Source of the DNA: Betaproteobacteria bacterium
GTDB taxonomy: Bacteria > Pseudomonadota > Gammaproteobacteria > Burkholderiales > Rhodocyclaceae
Length of the DNA stretch: 48,193 nucleotides
Reading direction: 5' to 3'
Assembly: GCA_016208415.1 (NCBI GenBank)
Contig: JACQYB010000021.1
Location: 21,875 to 70,067 of the forward strand
Below are positions 15,772 to 24,135 of the stretch, piece after piece (the stretch's first letter is position 1; each line of letters opens with the position of its first letter). The notes beneath the pieces were generated by a model. That model was not told where the DNA came from and did no database searches. It saw only the letters and a program-made list of their open reading frames with translations. The position numbers were made by a program, and so were the translations under genes.

Positions 15772-16301
15772 TGAATCCGCGCCGCAGTGGGAGCGGGCTT
15801 GCCCGCGATTGCTGCGGCGGGGATCGCTGGCACGCCCACTCCCACCCGTCGGCAAGCCCACCGGCACCGCCCGCCGTTCTTCAGCCCCTGCCGCCCGGGA
15901 CCGTTCTGGCCTTCGACTTTGGTCCGCGGCGCATCGGCGTGGCCGTCGGCGAGAGCCTGACGGGAAGCAGCCGGCCGCTGGCCACCATCGAGGCCGACGA
16001 CAACGCCCGGCGCTTCGCCGCCATCGGCCGGCTCATCGACGAATGGCAGCCGGTTCTCCTGGTGGTCGGGCTGCCGTGCCATCCCGACGGCGCCGAGCAC
16101 GACATGAGCGCCCGCTGCCGGCGCTTCGCCAACCAGTTGCACGGCCGCTTCCGCCTGCCGGTGGCGCGGGTGGACGAGCGCTATTCCACCTGCGAGGCCC
16201 GCGCCCGCGACCACGACGGCAACGCCCGTCGCGCCGGCATCGATGCCGTCGCCGCCCAGATCATCCTGCAGAGCCATTTCGATGCAACTCCCCGACGCTG
16301 A
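15771..16301 (+). CDS. ruvX: Putative pre-16S rRNA nuclease RuvX/YqgF, with repeat-encoded N-terminus
   Basis: A 176-residue RNase H-like protein. The domain begins at about residue 45 ([17 protein letters not shown]), with Asp in AFDFG, Glu in [12 protein letters not shown]-to-VDERYST and the final [11 protein letters not shown] helix; it matures the 5' end of 16S rRNA. Residues 6-25 are encoded by the REP pair at 15787-15845. No ATG, GTG or TTG occurs in frame between the REP and the domain, so this extension is probably translated. It overlaps pyrR by 20 nt. Confidence 0.88.
   Translation: MNPRRSGSGLARDCCGGDRWHAHSHPSASPPAPPAVLQPLPPGTVLAFDFGPRRIGVAVGESLTGSSRPLATIEADDNARRFAAIGRLIDEWQPVLLVVGLPCHPDGAEHDMSARCRRFANQLHGRFRLPVARVDERYSTCEARARDHDGNARRAGIDAVAAQIILQSHFDATPRR
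15787..15845. repeat. REP-like inverted pair inside ruvX
   Basis: GTGGGAGCGGGCTTGCCCGC is intact on the left; the right arm has diverged (GCACGCCCACTCCCAC). It lies within the 5' end of the ruvX reading frame. Confidence 0.75.
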
Positions 16302-16782
16302 AACCTTGTGCGCGGCCCTGGCCGAACAGATGCGCCCCCACGTCCCGCGCGACACCGCCATGGTGGGCATCCACACCGGCGGCGCCTGGCTGGCCGAGCG
16401 CCTGCACCGGCTGCTGGACCTGGAGCCGCCGCTGGGCACGCTCAACATCGCCTTCTACCGCGACGACTACGCGCGCATCGGCCTGCATCCGCAGCTCAAG
16501 CCCTCGGCCATTCCCTTCGACGTCGCCGGGCGCAAGCTCGTCATCGTCGATGACGTCCTCTACACCGGCCGCACCATCCGCGCCGCCCTCAACGAGCTGT
16601 TCGACTACGGTCGTCCGGCGCGCGTCGACCTGGCCGTCCTGGTGGACCGCGGCGAGCGCGAACTACCCATCTGCGCGCGCCACTGCGCCCTCACCCTGCC
16701 CCAGCCGCTGGCCGCCGGCCAGCATCTGCGCCTGGTGCGCGACGACACGGGCCGGCTCGCCCTGCGGCTGGTGGAGAAATGA
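16282..16782 (+). CDS. pyrR: Bifunctional pyrimidine regulatory protein / uracil phosphoribosyltransferase PyrR
   Basis: A 166-residue type I phosphoribosyltransferase. The PRPP-binding loop [17 protein letters not shown] is intact, as is the flexible-loop region [13 protein letters not shown]. PyrR converts uracil and PRPP to UMP; in Gram-positive bacteria it also attenuates pyr transcription, while in Gram-negative bacteria the regulatory role is unclear, and I see no attenuator before pyrB. It overlaps ruvX by 20 nt and pyrB by 4 nt (ATGA), so the genes form an operon. Confidence 0.93.
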   Translation: MQLPDAETLCAALAEQMRPHVPRDTAMVGIHTGGAWLAERLHRLLDLEPPLGTLNIAFYRDDYARIGLHPQLKPSAIPFDVAGRKLVIVDDVLYTGRTIRAALNELFDYGRPARVDLAVLVDRGERELPICARHCALTLPQPLAAGQHLRLVRDDTGRLALRLVEK

Positions 16783-17816
16783 GCGCCCCCAAACCTGCCG
16801 CTTCGCGTCAGCCCCCCCGAGGGGACAAGAAACACCTGGGGCGGCCCGGCGTGTTTCTTGAGACTCCGCTGCGCAATCCCCAACTCAACGGCCACGGCGA
16901 ACTGCAGCACCTGCTCACGATCGAGGGCCTGCCGCGGGAGATCCTCACCCGCATCCTCGACACCGCCGCGCCCTTCACCGAAGTGGCCGAGCGCGAGGTC
17001 AAGAAGCTGCCGCTGCTGCGCGGCAAGTCGGTGTTCAACCTGTTCTTTGAGCCGTCCACCCGCACCCGCACCACCTTCGAGATCGCCGCCAAGCGGCTCT
17101 CCGCGGACGTGCTCAACCTCAACATCTCGACTTCGTCCCAGACCAAGGGCGAGTCGCTGCTGGACACCATCGACAACCTCTCGGCCATGCACGCCGACAT
17201 GTTCGTGGTGCGCCACGCCAGCAGCGGCGCCGCCCACCTCATCGCCCAGCACGTGGCCGACCACATCCACGTCATCAACGCCGGCGACGGGCGCCATGCC
17301 CACCCCACCCAGGGGCTGCTGGACATGTACACCATCCGCCACTACAAGCGCGACTTCACCCGCCTGGTGGTGGCCATCGTCGGCGACGTGCTGCACTCGC
17401 GGGTGGCGCGCTCCCAGATCCACGCCCTCACCACCCTGGGCGTGCCGGAGGTGCGGGTGATCGGGCCCAAGACGCTGCTGCCCGCGCAGGTGGAACGCCT
17501 GGGCGTGCGGGTGTTCCACGACATGCGCGAGGGCCTGCGCGACGCCGACGTGGTGATGATGCTGCGCCTGCAGAACGAGCGCATGCAGGGCTCGCTGCTG
17601 CCCAGCGCCCAGGAATATTTCAAGGTGTTCGGCCTGACGCCGGAGAAGCTGGCGCTGGCCCGCCCGGACGCCATCGTGATGCACCCCGGGCCGATGAACC
17701 GCGGCGTGGAGATCGACTCCGCCGTGGCCGACGGCCCCCAGGCCGTGATCCTGCCGCAGGTGACCTTCGGCATCGCCGTGCGCATGGCGGTGATGAGCAT
17801 GCTGGCGGGGAACTGA
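16779..17816 (+). CDS. pyrB: Aspartate carbamoyltransferase catalytic subunit, with a repeat-derived N-terminal extension
   Basis: A 345-residue ATCase. The domain starts at about residue 31 ([19 protein letters not shown]); carbamoyl-phosphate loop [12 protein letters not shown], then HPTQGLLD and the C-terminal [10 protein letters not shown] are intact. It joins carbamoyl phosphate and aspartate. The first 30 residues are unlike other ATCases and coincide with a GC-rich repeat (16800-16851). This class of ATCase forms a dodecamer with an inactive dihydroorotase, which is the next gene. ATGA overlap with pyrR. Confidence 0.93.
   Translation: MSAPKPAASRQPPRGDKKHLGRPGVFLETPLRNPQLNGHGELQHLLTIEGLPREILTRILDTAAPFTEVAEREVKKLPLLRGKSVFNLFFEPSTRTRTTFEIAAKRLSADVLNLNISTSSQTKGESLLDTIDNLSAMHADMFVVRHASSGAAHLIAQHVADHIHVINAGDGRHAHPTQGLLDMYTIRHYKRDFTRLVVAIVGDVLHSRVARSQIHALTTLGVPEVRVIGPKTLLPAQVERLGVRVFHDMREGLRDADVVMMLRLQNERMQGSLLPSAQEYFKVFGLTPEKLALARPDAIVMHPGPMNRGVEIDSAVADGPQAVILPQVTFGIAVRMAVMSMLAGN
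16800..16851. repeat. GC-rich dispersed element, copy in pyrB
   Basis: Contains GCCCCCCCGAGGGG and then CTGGGGCGGCCCGGCG, a diverged copy of the element seen at 35811-35895 and twice at 48002-48114. It is read in frame as the N-terminus of PyrB. Confidence 0.6.
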
Positions 17817-17898
17817 GCGCCCGTGAACCGAGCGCCCGGGAGGGTGCATCCTGAACGAGCGCCCATCCCGGGCGCGTTTTGACCGAGCCGCCGTGAAG
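17814..17898 (+). repeat. Stop-codon-anchored repeat array between pyrB and pyrC'
   Basis: Beginning at the pyrB TGA, units start with GAGCGCCCGTGAA, GAGCGCCCGGGAGGGTGC, GAGCGCCCATCCCGGGCGCG and GAGCCGCCGTGAAG. The last unit provides the GTG that starts the dihydroorotase-like gene. Confidence 0.65.
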
Positions 17899-19182
17899 AT
17901 CCACATCCGCAATCCCCGCTCAATCGATCCTGCCAGCGGGCTGGACGCCGCCCGCGACCTGTTCCTCGCCGCCGGGCGCGTCGTCGGCATCGGCACGGCG
18001 CCCGACGGCTTCCACGCCAATCGCTCAATCGACGCCACCGGGCTGGTGGCCTGTCCCGGGCTGGTGGATCTCTCGGCGCGCCTGCGCGAGCCGGGCTTCG
18101 AATACCGCGCCACCCTGGCGTCCGAAATGCACGCCGCCGTGGCCGGCGGCGTGACCAGCCTGTCCTGTCCGCCGGACACCGATCCGCCGCTGGACGAACC
18201 CGGGCTGGTGGAGATGCTCAAGTACCGCGCCCGCAGCCTCGGCCTGGCCAAGCTCTACCCCGTCGGCGCTCTGACCATGCGCCTGGCCGGAGAGCGGCTC
18301 ACCGAGATGGCCGAGCTTACCGATTCGGGCTGCGTGGCCTTCACCCAGGTCCACGATCCCATCATCGACACCCAGGTGCTGCTGCGCGCCCTCCAGTACG
18401 CCGCCACCTTCGGCTACACGGTATGGCTGCAGCCCCAGGACCCCTACCTGGCGCGCGGCGGCGTGGCCCACGAAGGCGAGGTCTCGGCACGGCTCGGCCT
18501 GGAAGGCATCCCCACCTGCGCCGAGACCATCCGGCTGGCCCAGTTGCTGCAACTGGCACGCCAGACCGGCGTGCGCCTGCACCTGGCGCGCCTGTCCAGC
18601 GCGGACGGGCTGGAGATGGTGCGACAGGCCCGCGCCGACGGCCTGGCGGTGAGTTGCGACATCGGCATCCACCACCTCCACCTGTGCGAGACCGACATCG
18701 GCTACTTCAACCCCCACTGCCACCTGCTCCCGCCGCTGCGCGCCCGGTCCGACCGCGACGCGCTGCGCCGCGGCCTGGCCGAGGGCAGCATCCAGGCCCT
18801 GTGCTCAGACCATACGCCGGTGGACGACGACGGCAAGCAACTCCCCTTCGCCGAATCCGAAGCCGGGGCCAGCGGGCTGGAAATGCTGCTGCCACTGACG
18901 CTGAAATGGGCCATGGACGACAACGTGCCGCTCTCCTGCGCCTTGGCGCGCATCACCTGCGACGCCGCCCGCATCCTGGGCGTGGCGGCGGGGCGCATCG
19001 AAGAGGGCGGTGCCGCGGACCTGTGCCTGTTCGACCCCGAGGCCCGTGTGCGCATCAGCCGGGAATCGCTGCACAGCCAGGGCAAGAACTCGCCCTTCCT
19101 CGGCCATGAATTGCCGGGACAGGTGCGCTACACGTTGGTGGATGGACACGTGGTGTTCGAGGCGGCGCGCCCGCACGCATAG
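17893..19182 (+). CDS. pyrC: Dihydroorotase-like protein PyrC', probably catalytically inactive
   Basis: A 429-residue amidohydrolase-fold protein of the dihydroorotase type. The zinc-binding HxH expected after PGLVDL is replaced: the sequence reads DLSARLREPG, so both histidines are missing, and the carboxylated-lysine region is also altered (VGALTMRL). The late SDHTPVDDDG Asp motif is kept. Such pseudo-dihydroorotases are known to assemble with and support PyrB in related proteobacteria; a true PyrC must be elsewhere. The GTG start lies in the last unit of a repeat array. Confidence 0.88.
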   Translation: MKIHIRNPRSIDPASGLDAARDLFLAAGRVVGIGTAPDGFHANRSIDATGLVACPGLVDLSARLREPGFEYRATLASEMHAAVAGGVTSLSCPPDTDPPLDEPGLVEMLKYRARSLGLAKLYPVGALTMRLAGERLTEMAELTDSGCVAFTQVHDPIIDTQVLLRALQYAATFGYTVWLQPQDPYLARGGVAHEGEVSARLGLEGIPTCAETIRLAQLLQLARQTGVRLHLARLSSADGLEMVRQARADGLAVSCDIGIHHLHLCETDIGYFNPHCHLLPPLRARSDRDALRRGLAEGSIQALCSDHTPVDDDGKQLPFAESEAGASGLEMLLPLTLKWAMDDNVPLSCALARITCDAARILGVAAGRIEEGGAADLCLFDPEARVRISRESLHSQGKNSPFLGHELPGQVRYTLVDGHVVFEAARPHA

Positions 19183-19245
19183 CCCCCCTTCGCCGCGGAC
19201 GCGGCTGAAGGCTGGTGCGGTGGTCTCGTCACCCCGCGGGGTCTT

Positions 19246-19274
19246 GGTCGAAATGCACCCTTCACGGGTGCTCA
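19246..19274 (-). repeat. Stop-codon-anchored hairpin repeat, best-preserved copy
   Basis: Read on the minus strand from the yceH stop: TGAGCACCCGTGAAGGGTGC, then ATTTCGACC. GCACCC and GGGTGC can pair around a GTGAA loop. This copy defines the family used in other entries. Confidence 0.7.
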
Positions 19275-19949
19275 GACGGCGATGCCGAGCGCCTCGCACA
19301 CGTGGGCCAGGGTGCTGCGCAGCACCGCCACTTCCGTTTCGAGCGCCAACACCCGGGCCTGCAGCGTCGCCGCTTGCGCACCGTCGCCCGCGGGCTTCAT
19401 CCCGGCGCGCACCTCTTCCGCCAGCGCCGCGTCCTCGACGGTCTGCATGCCCGACAGCAGATGCGCCCAGCGGTTTTCCCGTTCCCCGGGCCGGCGGGCG
19501 AGTTCCACCACCATCGCTCCGGCACTGCGTCCGGCAAGCTCCTGAAGAAAGGCCTCGACGGTCGAGATGTCGGCAAAGCGGTAGAGCCGCTCGCTGTTGA
19601 TGCGCAGTTCGCCGGCGGTTTGGGAACCGCGCAGCATCAGCGTGGCCAGCAGCGCCACCGCCGGCGGCGGGAGCTGCAGGACGCGTCCCATGTTGTGCGA
19701 ATGGCGCGCCACCCGGCTGCCGCTGGACTCGATGACCAGGTCGCGGGCGCGCAGGCTGTCCACGGCCTCCTGGACCTCGGCCTCGGAGGCGTTGAGCACC
19801 GGATCGCGGCTGCTCCGCTGGTTGCAGCCCGCCACCAGGGCGTTGAGGCTGAGGGGATAGGTGTCCGGTACGGTGTGCTGCTTTTCGACCAGGACGCCGA
19901 GGACGCGGGCTTCGATCAGGCTGAGGTGGGGCAGGGCGCGTGATGACAT
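19272..19949 (-). CDS. yceH: YceH family protein (DUF480)
   Basis: A 225-residue DUF480 protein: LSLIEARVLGVLVEKQHTVPDTYPLSLNALVAGCNQRSSRDPVL and HNMGRVLQLPPPAVALLATLMLRGSQTAGELRINSERLY are tandem winged-helix-like modules, and the C-terminus is a short coiled coil. The molecular role is unknown. The ATG at 19949 gives the family N-terminus; the frame continues upstream without support. It lies just downstream of lipA on the same strand. Confidence 0.9.
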   Translation of the reverse strand: MSSRALPHLSLIEARVLGVLVEKQHTVPDTYPLSLNALVAGCNQRSSRDPVLNASEAEVQEAVDSLRARDLVIESSGSRVARHSHNMGRVLQLPPPAVALLATLMLRGSQTAGELRINSERLYRFADISTVEAFLQELAGRSAGAMVVELARRPGERENRWAHLLSGMQTVEDAALAEEVRAGMKPAGDGAQAATLQARVLALETEVAVLRSTLAHVCEALGIAV

Positions 19950-19998
19950 GGGGGCAGGTCGGGGCTTGTGCGGGGTTCGCGGGTTCCAGCCGTGGGGG

Positions 19999-20967
19999 TC
20001 ACGCGCCGCCGGCCGGCGTGCCATCCTGCGCGCCGGCCCCCACCCCCGCGGCAAGTGCCTGGCGGTCGGCATGATAGGACGAGCGCACCAGCGGCGCGCA
20101 GGCGGCGTGGGAGAAGCCCATGGCGGCGGCTTCGCGCTCGAAGCGGGCGAAGACATCGGGATGGACGTAGCGGGCCACCGCCAGGTGATGGCTGGAGGGC
20201 GCCAGGTACTGGCCGATGGTGAGCATGTCCACGCCGTGGGCGCGCAGGTCGCGCATCACCTCGACGATCTCCTCGTCGGTCTCGCCCAGTCCCACCATCA
20301 GTCCGGACTTGGTGGGGACCTCGGGCACCCGCGCCTTGTACGCGCGCAGCAGCTCCAGCGAATGCGTGTAGTCGGCGCCGGGTCGGGCCTGGCGGTAGAG
20401 CCGCGGCACGGTCTCCAGGTTGTGGTTCATGACGTCGGGCGGCGTGGCGGCGAGAATCTCCAGCGCCACGTCCATGCGAGCGCGAAAGTCGGGGACCAGC
20501 ACCTCGATGCGGGTGGTCGGCGAGGACTCCCGCACGGCGCGGATGCACCGGGCGAAGTGTCCGGCGCCGCCGTCGCGCAGATCGTCCCGGTCCACGCTGG
20601 TGATGACGACGTAACGCAGGCCGAGGGCGGCGATGGTGCGGGCCAGATGCGCCGGCTCCTCGGGGTCGGGGGGCTGGGGCCGGCCGTGGCCCACGTCGCA
20701 GAACGGGCAGCGCCGCGTGCAGATGTCGCCCAGGATCATGAAGGTCGCGGTGCCGTGCGAGAAGCACTCGCGGATATTGGGGCAGTTGGCCTCTTCGCAG
20801 ACCGAATGCAGACGGTTCTCGCGGAGGGCGTTCTTGACCTTCACGTACTCCGGAGTAACGGGGGCGGACAGGGACGAGGTTCGAACGAAGCGCTCAGAGT
20901 CGAGGTGCGCGCGGGGCGCCCGGGTCCAATTCGCGTGGGCCGCCCAGGACACGCACCAGGATGGCAC
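19999..20967 (-). CDS. lipA: Lipoyl synthase LipA, atypical N-terminus
   Basis: A radical-SAM enzyme of up to 322 residues. The auxiliary cluster cysteines are in [13 protein letters not shown] (Cx4Cx5C), the radical-SAM cluster in CTRRCPFC (Cx3Cx2C), and the RSSYHA serine ligand is near the C-terminus. It inserts two sulfurs into protein-bound octanoyl groups. The usual KPxW(I/L)R segment before LHTVCEEA is absent; the N-terminal 40 residues read through the overlapping lipB 3' end. The true start could be later (GTG in EYVKVKN). It is directly downstream of lipB. Confidence 0.88.
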   Translation of the reverse strand: MPSWCVSWAAHANWTRAPRAHLDSERFVRTSSLSAPVTPEYVKVKNALRENRLHSVCEEANCPNIRECFSHGTATFMILGDICTRRCPFCDVGHGRPQPPDPEEPAHLARTIAALGLRYVVITSVDRDDLRDGGAGHFARCIRAVRESSPTTRIEVLVPDFRARMDVALEILAATPPDVMNHNLETVPRLYRQARPGADYTHSLELLRAYKARVPEVPTKSGLMVGLGETDEEIVEVMRDLRAHGVDMLTIGQYLAPSSHHLAVARYVHPDVFARFEREAAAMGFSHAACAPLVRSSYHADRQALAAGVGAGAQDGTPAGGA

Positions 20968-21628
20968 TCAGCCGCTCGCCGGCGGCGTTGGTGTCGGTGC
21001 CCACGCCCAGATCCCGCAGTTGCGTGACGGCCAGGCCACTATACCCGCAGGGGTTGATGGCGGCAAACGGCGCCAGATCCATGTCCACGTTCAGGGCGAG
21101 GCCGTGGGTGCTGCAGCCGCCGCGCACCCGCAATCCCAGCGCGGCGATCTTGGCGTCGGCCACATAGACCCCCGGCGCACCCGCCCGGCGCTCGCCGCGG
21201 ATGCCCCATCCGGCCAGCAGCTCGATGATGGCCTGCTCCATGCGCCACACCAGGTCGCGCACACCCAGGCCGCGGCGGCGCAAGTCCAGCAGCAGGTAGG
21301 CAACCAGTTGGCCGGGGCCGTGGTAGGTGATCTGGCCGCCGCGGTCGGTGCGCACCAGGGGAATGCCCGCGTCGCGCAGCAGATCCTCCGGCTTGCCGGC
21401 CATGCCGAGGGTGAACACCGGGGGGTGCTCCAGCAGCCACAACTCGTCCGGGGTGGCGGGCTCGCGGGTGGCGCTGAAGCTGCGCATGGCCTCCCAGGTA
21501 GGCTCGTAGGGCGCCCGGCCGAGGCGACGCACCACCAGGCCGCTGTTGGAGCGGGCTTGCCCGCGATGGCGGCCGCTGCTTTCGCCGGCAGGCCCGCTCC
21601 CGCGGGGATCGGGAACGGGCTCGCTCAT
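20894..21628 (-). CDS. lipB: Octanoyltransferase LipB
   Basis: Up to 244 residues. Motifs [19 protein letters not shown] and the catalytic-cysteine region NPCGYSG with Lys in [19 protein letters not shown] are intact. It transfers octanoate from ACP to lipoyl domains. The family begins at the [17 protein letters not shown] segment, which has an in-frame GTG at 21535; the 31 residues before it are encoded by the REP pair at 21545-21603, so the start may be 21535. It is in the order dacA-dat-DUF493-lipB-lipA. Confidence 0.9.
   Translation of the reverse strand: MSEPVPDPRGSGPAGESSGRHRGQARSNSGLVVRRLGRAPYEPTWEAMRSFSATREPATPDELWLLEHPPVFTLGMAGKPEDLLRDAGIPLVRTDRGGQITYHGPGQLVAYLLLDLRRRGLGVRDLVWRMEQAIIELLAGWGIRGERRAGAPGVYVADAKIAALGLRVRGGCSTHGLALNVDMDLAPFAAINPCGYSGLAVTQLRDLGVGTDTNAAGERLSAILVRVLGGPRELDPGAPRAPRL
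21545..21603. repeat. REP-like inverted pair at the 5' end of lipB
   Basis: Left arm GGAGCGGGCTTGCCCGC, right arm GGCAGGCCCGCTCCCGC, with a GC-rich spacer. It ends 10 nt from the GTG codon at which the conserved LipB sequence begins. Confidence 0.75.
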
Positions 21629-21674
21629 CCGCGGCACGGGACGGGGAGGTGGGGCATGCGTTTGGCGCGCGCCG

Positions 21675-21941
21675 TCAGAGCACCACCTTCACCAGCGGAT
21701 GGCCGGTGAGGTCGCGGTACAGGGCATCCAGTTGCGAACGGGAAGTGGCACGGACGGTGCAGGTGACGCTGAGGTAACGGCCTGCACTGGAGGCGCGGAT
21801 CTCGGCGCGGGCGGCGTCGAAATCCGGCACGTGGCGCCGCACCACCGCCACCACTTCGGCGGCGAATTGCGGCACCGCGGCCCCCATCGCCTTGACGGGG
21901 AAGTCACACGGGAACCGCAGCGGGCTGTCCTGCGCCACCAC
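21675..21941 (-). CDS. DUF493 family protein (YbeD-like)
   Basis: An 88-residue ACT-like domain: LRFPCDFPVKAMGAAVPQFAAEVVAVVRRHVPDFD, and SSAGRYLSVTCTVRATSRSQLDALYRDLTGHPLVKVVL. Family members sit beside lipB and are proposed lipoate-related regulators, though the function is unproven. It overlaps the end of the aminotransferase gene by 38 nt and is 46 nt ahead of lipB. Confidence 0.92.
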   Translation of the reverse strand: MVAQDSPLRFPCDFPVKAMGAAVPQFAAEVVAVVRRHVPDFDAARAEIRASSAGRYLSVTCTVRATSRSQLDALYRDLTGHPLVKVVL

Positions 21942-22791
21942 CGCGCATCACCGTCGTCTTGAAGTCCTGGTACCAGGCGTGCATGCGCGCCGCCACCGGG
22001 CCGGGGCAGCCGCTGCCCACGGGCTGGCCATCCAGCCGCGTGATGGGCAGCACCTCGCGGGTGGAGGAGGTCATCCAGATCTCGTCGGCCGAGCGCACCT
22101 GTGCCTCGGGAATGTCGCGCACCTCGTGGGGCAGGCCGTGGCGCGCCGCCAGCTCCAGCACCACGTCGTAGGTGATGCCCGGCAGCACCAGGTGGCTCTT
22201 GGGCGGCGCCAGCAGCGTGCCGTCGCGCACGATGAAGATGCTGCTGGCGGCGCCCTCGGTGAGGTACCCGTCGCGCAGCAGGAGGGTCTCCGCCGCGCCC
22301 GCATCCACCGCCTGCTGGCGCAGCATGCAGTTGGCGAGCAGCGAGATGGTCTTGAGGTCGCAGCGCAGCCAGCGGTAATCGACGGCGGTCACCCCCGCCA
22401 CGCCCTGTTCGCGCAGTTGCGCGCCGGGGGTGACCAGGGGCGAACTCGTGATGAACACCGTCGGCGGCACGCCCCGCGGGAAGGCATGGTCGCGCTTGAC
22501 GTCGGCGCCGCGGGTGATCTGCAGGTACACCGATTGGTCCTCGTCCCCGTTGCGCGCCACCACCGTCTCGATGAGCGTCATCCACTCGGCGACGGCGTGG
22601 GGATTGGGCAGGCCGATGCCGTCCAGCGTGGCCTGCAGGCGATGCAGGTGCTGTTCCAGCCGGAAGCAGCGCCGCGAATAGACGGGAATGACTTCGTAAG
22701 CGCCGTCGCCGAACAGGAAGCCGCGGTCCATGGGCGAGATGCGGGCCGCCTCGGCCGGCATGAACTCGCCATTGAGATAGACCGTGCCCAT
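21904..22791 (-). CDS. dat: D-amino acid aminotransferase
   Basis: A 295-residue fold-type IV PLP enzyme: YLNGEFMPAEAARISPMDRGFLFGDGAYEVIP, then TISLLANCMLRQQAVDAGAAETLLLRDGYLTEGAASSIFIV with Lys in the LKTISLL segment as PLP lysine. It probably interconverts D-alanine and D-glutamate, supplying peptidoglycan precursors, consistent with dacA immediately upstream (3 nt gap). The ATG at 22791 fits the family start. Branched-chain aminotransferase activity is possible but less likely. Confidence 0.9.
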   Translation of the reverse strand: MGTVYLNGEFMPAEAARISPMDRGFLFGDGAYEVIPVYSRRCFRLEQHLHRLQATLDGIGLPNPHAVAEWMTLIETVVARNGDEDQSVYLQITRGADVKRDHAFPRGVPPTVFITSSPLVTPGAQLREQGVAGVTAVDYRWLRCDLKTISLLANCMLRQQAVDAGAAETLLLRDGYLTEGAASSIFIVRDGTLLAPPKSHLVLPGITYDVVLELAARHGLPHEVRDIPEAQVRSADEIWMTSSTREVLPITRLDGQPVGSGCPGPVAARMHAWYQDFKTTVMRGGGAGQPAAVPV

Positions 22792-22793
22792 CG

Positions 22794-23918
22794 TTACTGC
22801 AGCCACAGCCTCAGGCTGTCCCAGAGACGGCCGAAAAACCCCGCCACGGACACGCCGTCAATGGCCTGCACCGGATATTCGCCGAAGGGCTGGCCGTTGA
22901 GCGTGAGTTTGAGGGTACCCACCTGCTGCCCCCTGGCCACCGGCGCCAGGAGCGGCTGCTGGCTCACCATGCTGGCCTTGAGCTGTTGGCCCTGCCCCTG
23001 CGGCACGGAGAGCACGAGGTCTTCGGGGAAACCGGCCTTCACGGTGTTCCCGGCGCCCTTCCACACGCGCAACTCGCTGACGGCCTGGTCCTTGCCGTAC
23101 AGCTTGACGGTTTCATAGGCCTGGAAGCCAAAGTTCAGCAGGCGCTGGGTCTCGTGGACACGGACGGTGTCGGAGCTGGTGCCCATCACCGCCGCGACCA
23201 GACGGCGCGACCCGCGCTTCGCGGAGCCGATGAGGCAATACCCGGCGGTCTCGGTATGGCCGGTCTTTATGCCGTCCACCGTGGGATCGAGCCACAGCAG
23301 GCGGTTGCGATTGGGCTGGCGGATCTTGTTGTAGGTGAATTCCTTATCGGAATGGATGGCGTAGAGGTCGGGGAAGTCCCGGATCATCGCCGCCGCGAGC
23401 GTCACCAGGTCGCGGGCGGTGGAGTAGTGCTGCGGGTCGGGCAGCCCGGTGGCGTTGGTGAAATGGGTGTTGCGCAGGCCCAGCCGTTGCGCCTCGCGGT
23501 TCATCATCTGCGCGAAGTTCTCCTCCGAGCCGCCCACCACCTCGGCCAGGGCCACGCTGGCGTCGTTGCCCGACTGGACGATCATGCCGCGCAGCAGGTC
23601 ACCCACGGCCACGGGATGCTTGGGATCGATGAACATGCGGGAGCCCGACGCCTTCCACGCGCGTTCCGACACCGGCACGGTCTGGTCCATGGCGATCGAC
23701 TTGCGCTGGAGGGCGCTGAAGCTGAGGTAGGCGGTCATCAGCTTGGTGAGCGAGGCCGGTTCGACGCGCTCGTCCGCGGCCTGCGCGGCGAGCACCTGGC
23801 CGGAGGCGGCGTCGAACAGCAGCCAGGACCTGGCCAGCACGGAGGGGGGCTGGGGGAGCGACTGGGCCTGTGCCGCTTGCGCGAACAGCAGGATCAGCAG
23901 GCTGAAGAACAAGCGCAT
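22794..23918 (-). CDS. dacA: D-alanyl-D-alanine carboxypeptidase (PBP5/6 type)
   Basis: A 374-residue class C penicillin-binding protein. It has a signal peptide (residues 1-18, ending AQA) and the active-site motifs Ser56-LTK-Lys59, Ser116-Gly-Asn118 and Lys218-Thr-Gly220. A C-terminal beta domain follows, and the last 20 residues form an amphipathic helix (VAGFFGRLWDSLRLWLQ) that anchors the protein to the inner membrane. It trims the terminal D-Ala from pentapeptides, controlling cross-linking. Confidence 0.95.
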   Translation of the reverse strand: MRLFFSLLILLFAQAAQAQSLPQPPSVLARSWLLFDAASGQVLAAQAADERVEPASLTKLMTAYLSFSALQRKSIAMDQTVPVSERAWKASGSRMFIDPKHPVAVGDLLRGMIVQSGNDASVALAEVVGGSEENFAQMMNREAQRLGLRNTHFTNATGLPDPQHYSTARDLVTLAAAMIRDFPDLYAIHSDKEFTYNKIRQPNRNRLLWLDPTVDGIKTGHTETAGYCLIGSAKRGSRRLVAAVMGTSSDTVRVHETQRLLNFGFQAYETVKLYGKDQAVSELRVWKGAGNTVKAGFPEDLVLSVPQGQGQQLKASMVSQQPLLAPVARGQQVGTLKLTLNGQPFGEYPVQAIDGVSVAGFFGRLWDSLRLWLQ

Positions 23919-23995
23919 GGGGATGACGGCCGTGGACCAAAGGCGCGGATTATAGCAAAGGGGCCCGTCGGGCCCGGTGCGGGGGCGGTCGCATT

Positions 23996-24054
23996 GTGGG
24001 AGCGGGCATGCCCGCGATGCCAACCGCCGCAATCGCGGGCAATCCCGCTCCCAC
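23996..24054. repeat. REP-like inverted pair between rlpA and dacA
   Basis: GTGGGAGCGGGCATGCCCGC and the complementary GCGGGCAATCCCGCTCCCAC, nearly intact, in the intergenic region of the minus-strand cell-wall genes. Confidence 0.85.
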
Positions 24055-24105
24055 AGGGGCGCGGCCCCCGGCGACAAGGCGGCGGCGCGCCGCACGATCG
24101 CCTTT

Positions 24106-24135
24106 CAGACCCAACGCACCCTCCACGGGTGCTCA
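24106..24135 (-). repeat. Stop-codon-anchored hairpin repeat
   Basis: Minus strand from the rlpA stop: TGAGCACCCGTGGAGGGTGC followed by GTTGGGTC. It has the same hairpin as the copy after yceH. Confidence 0.65.
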
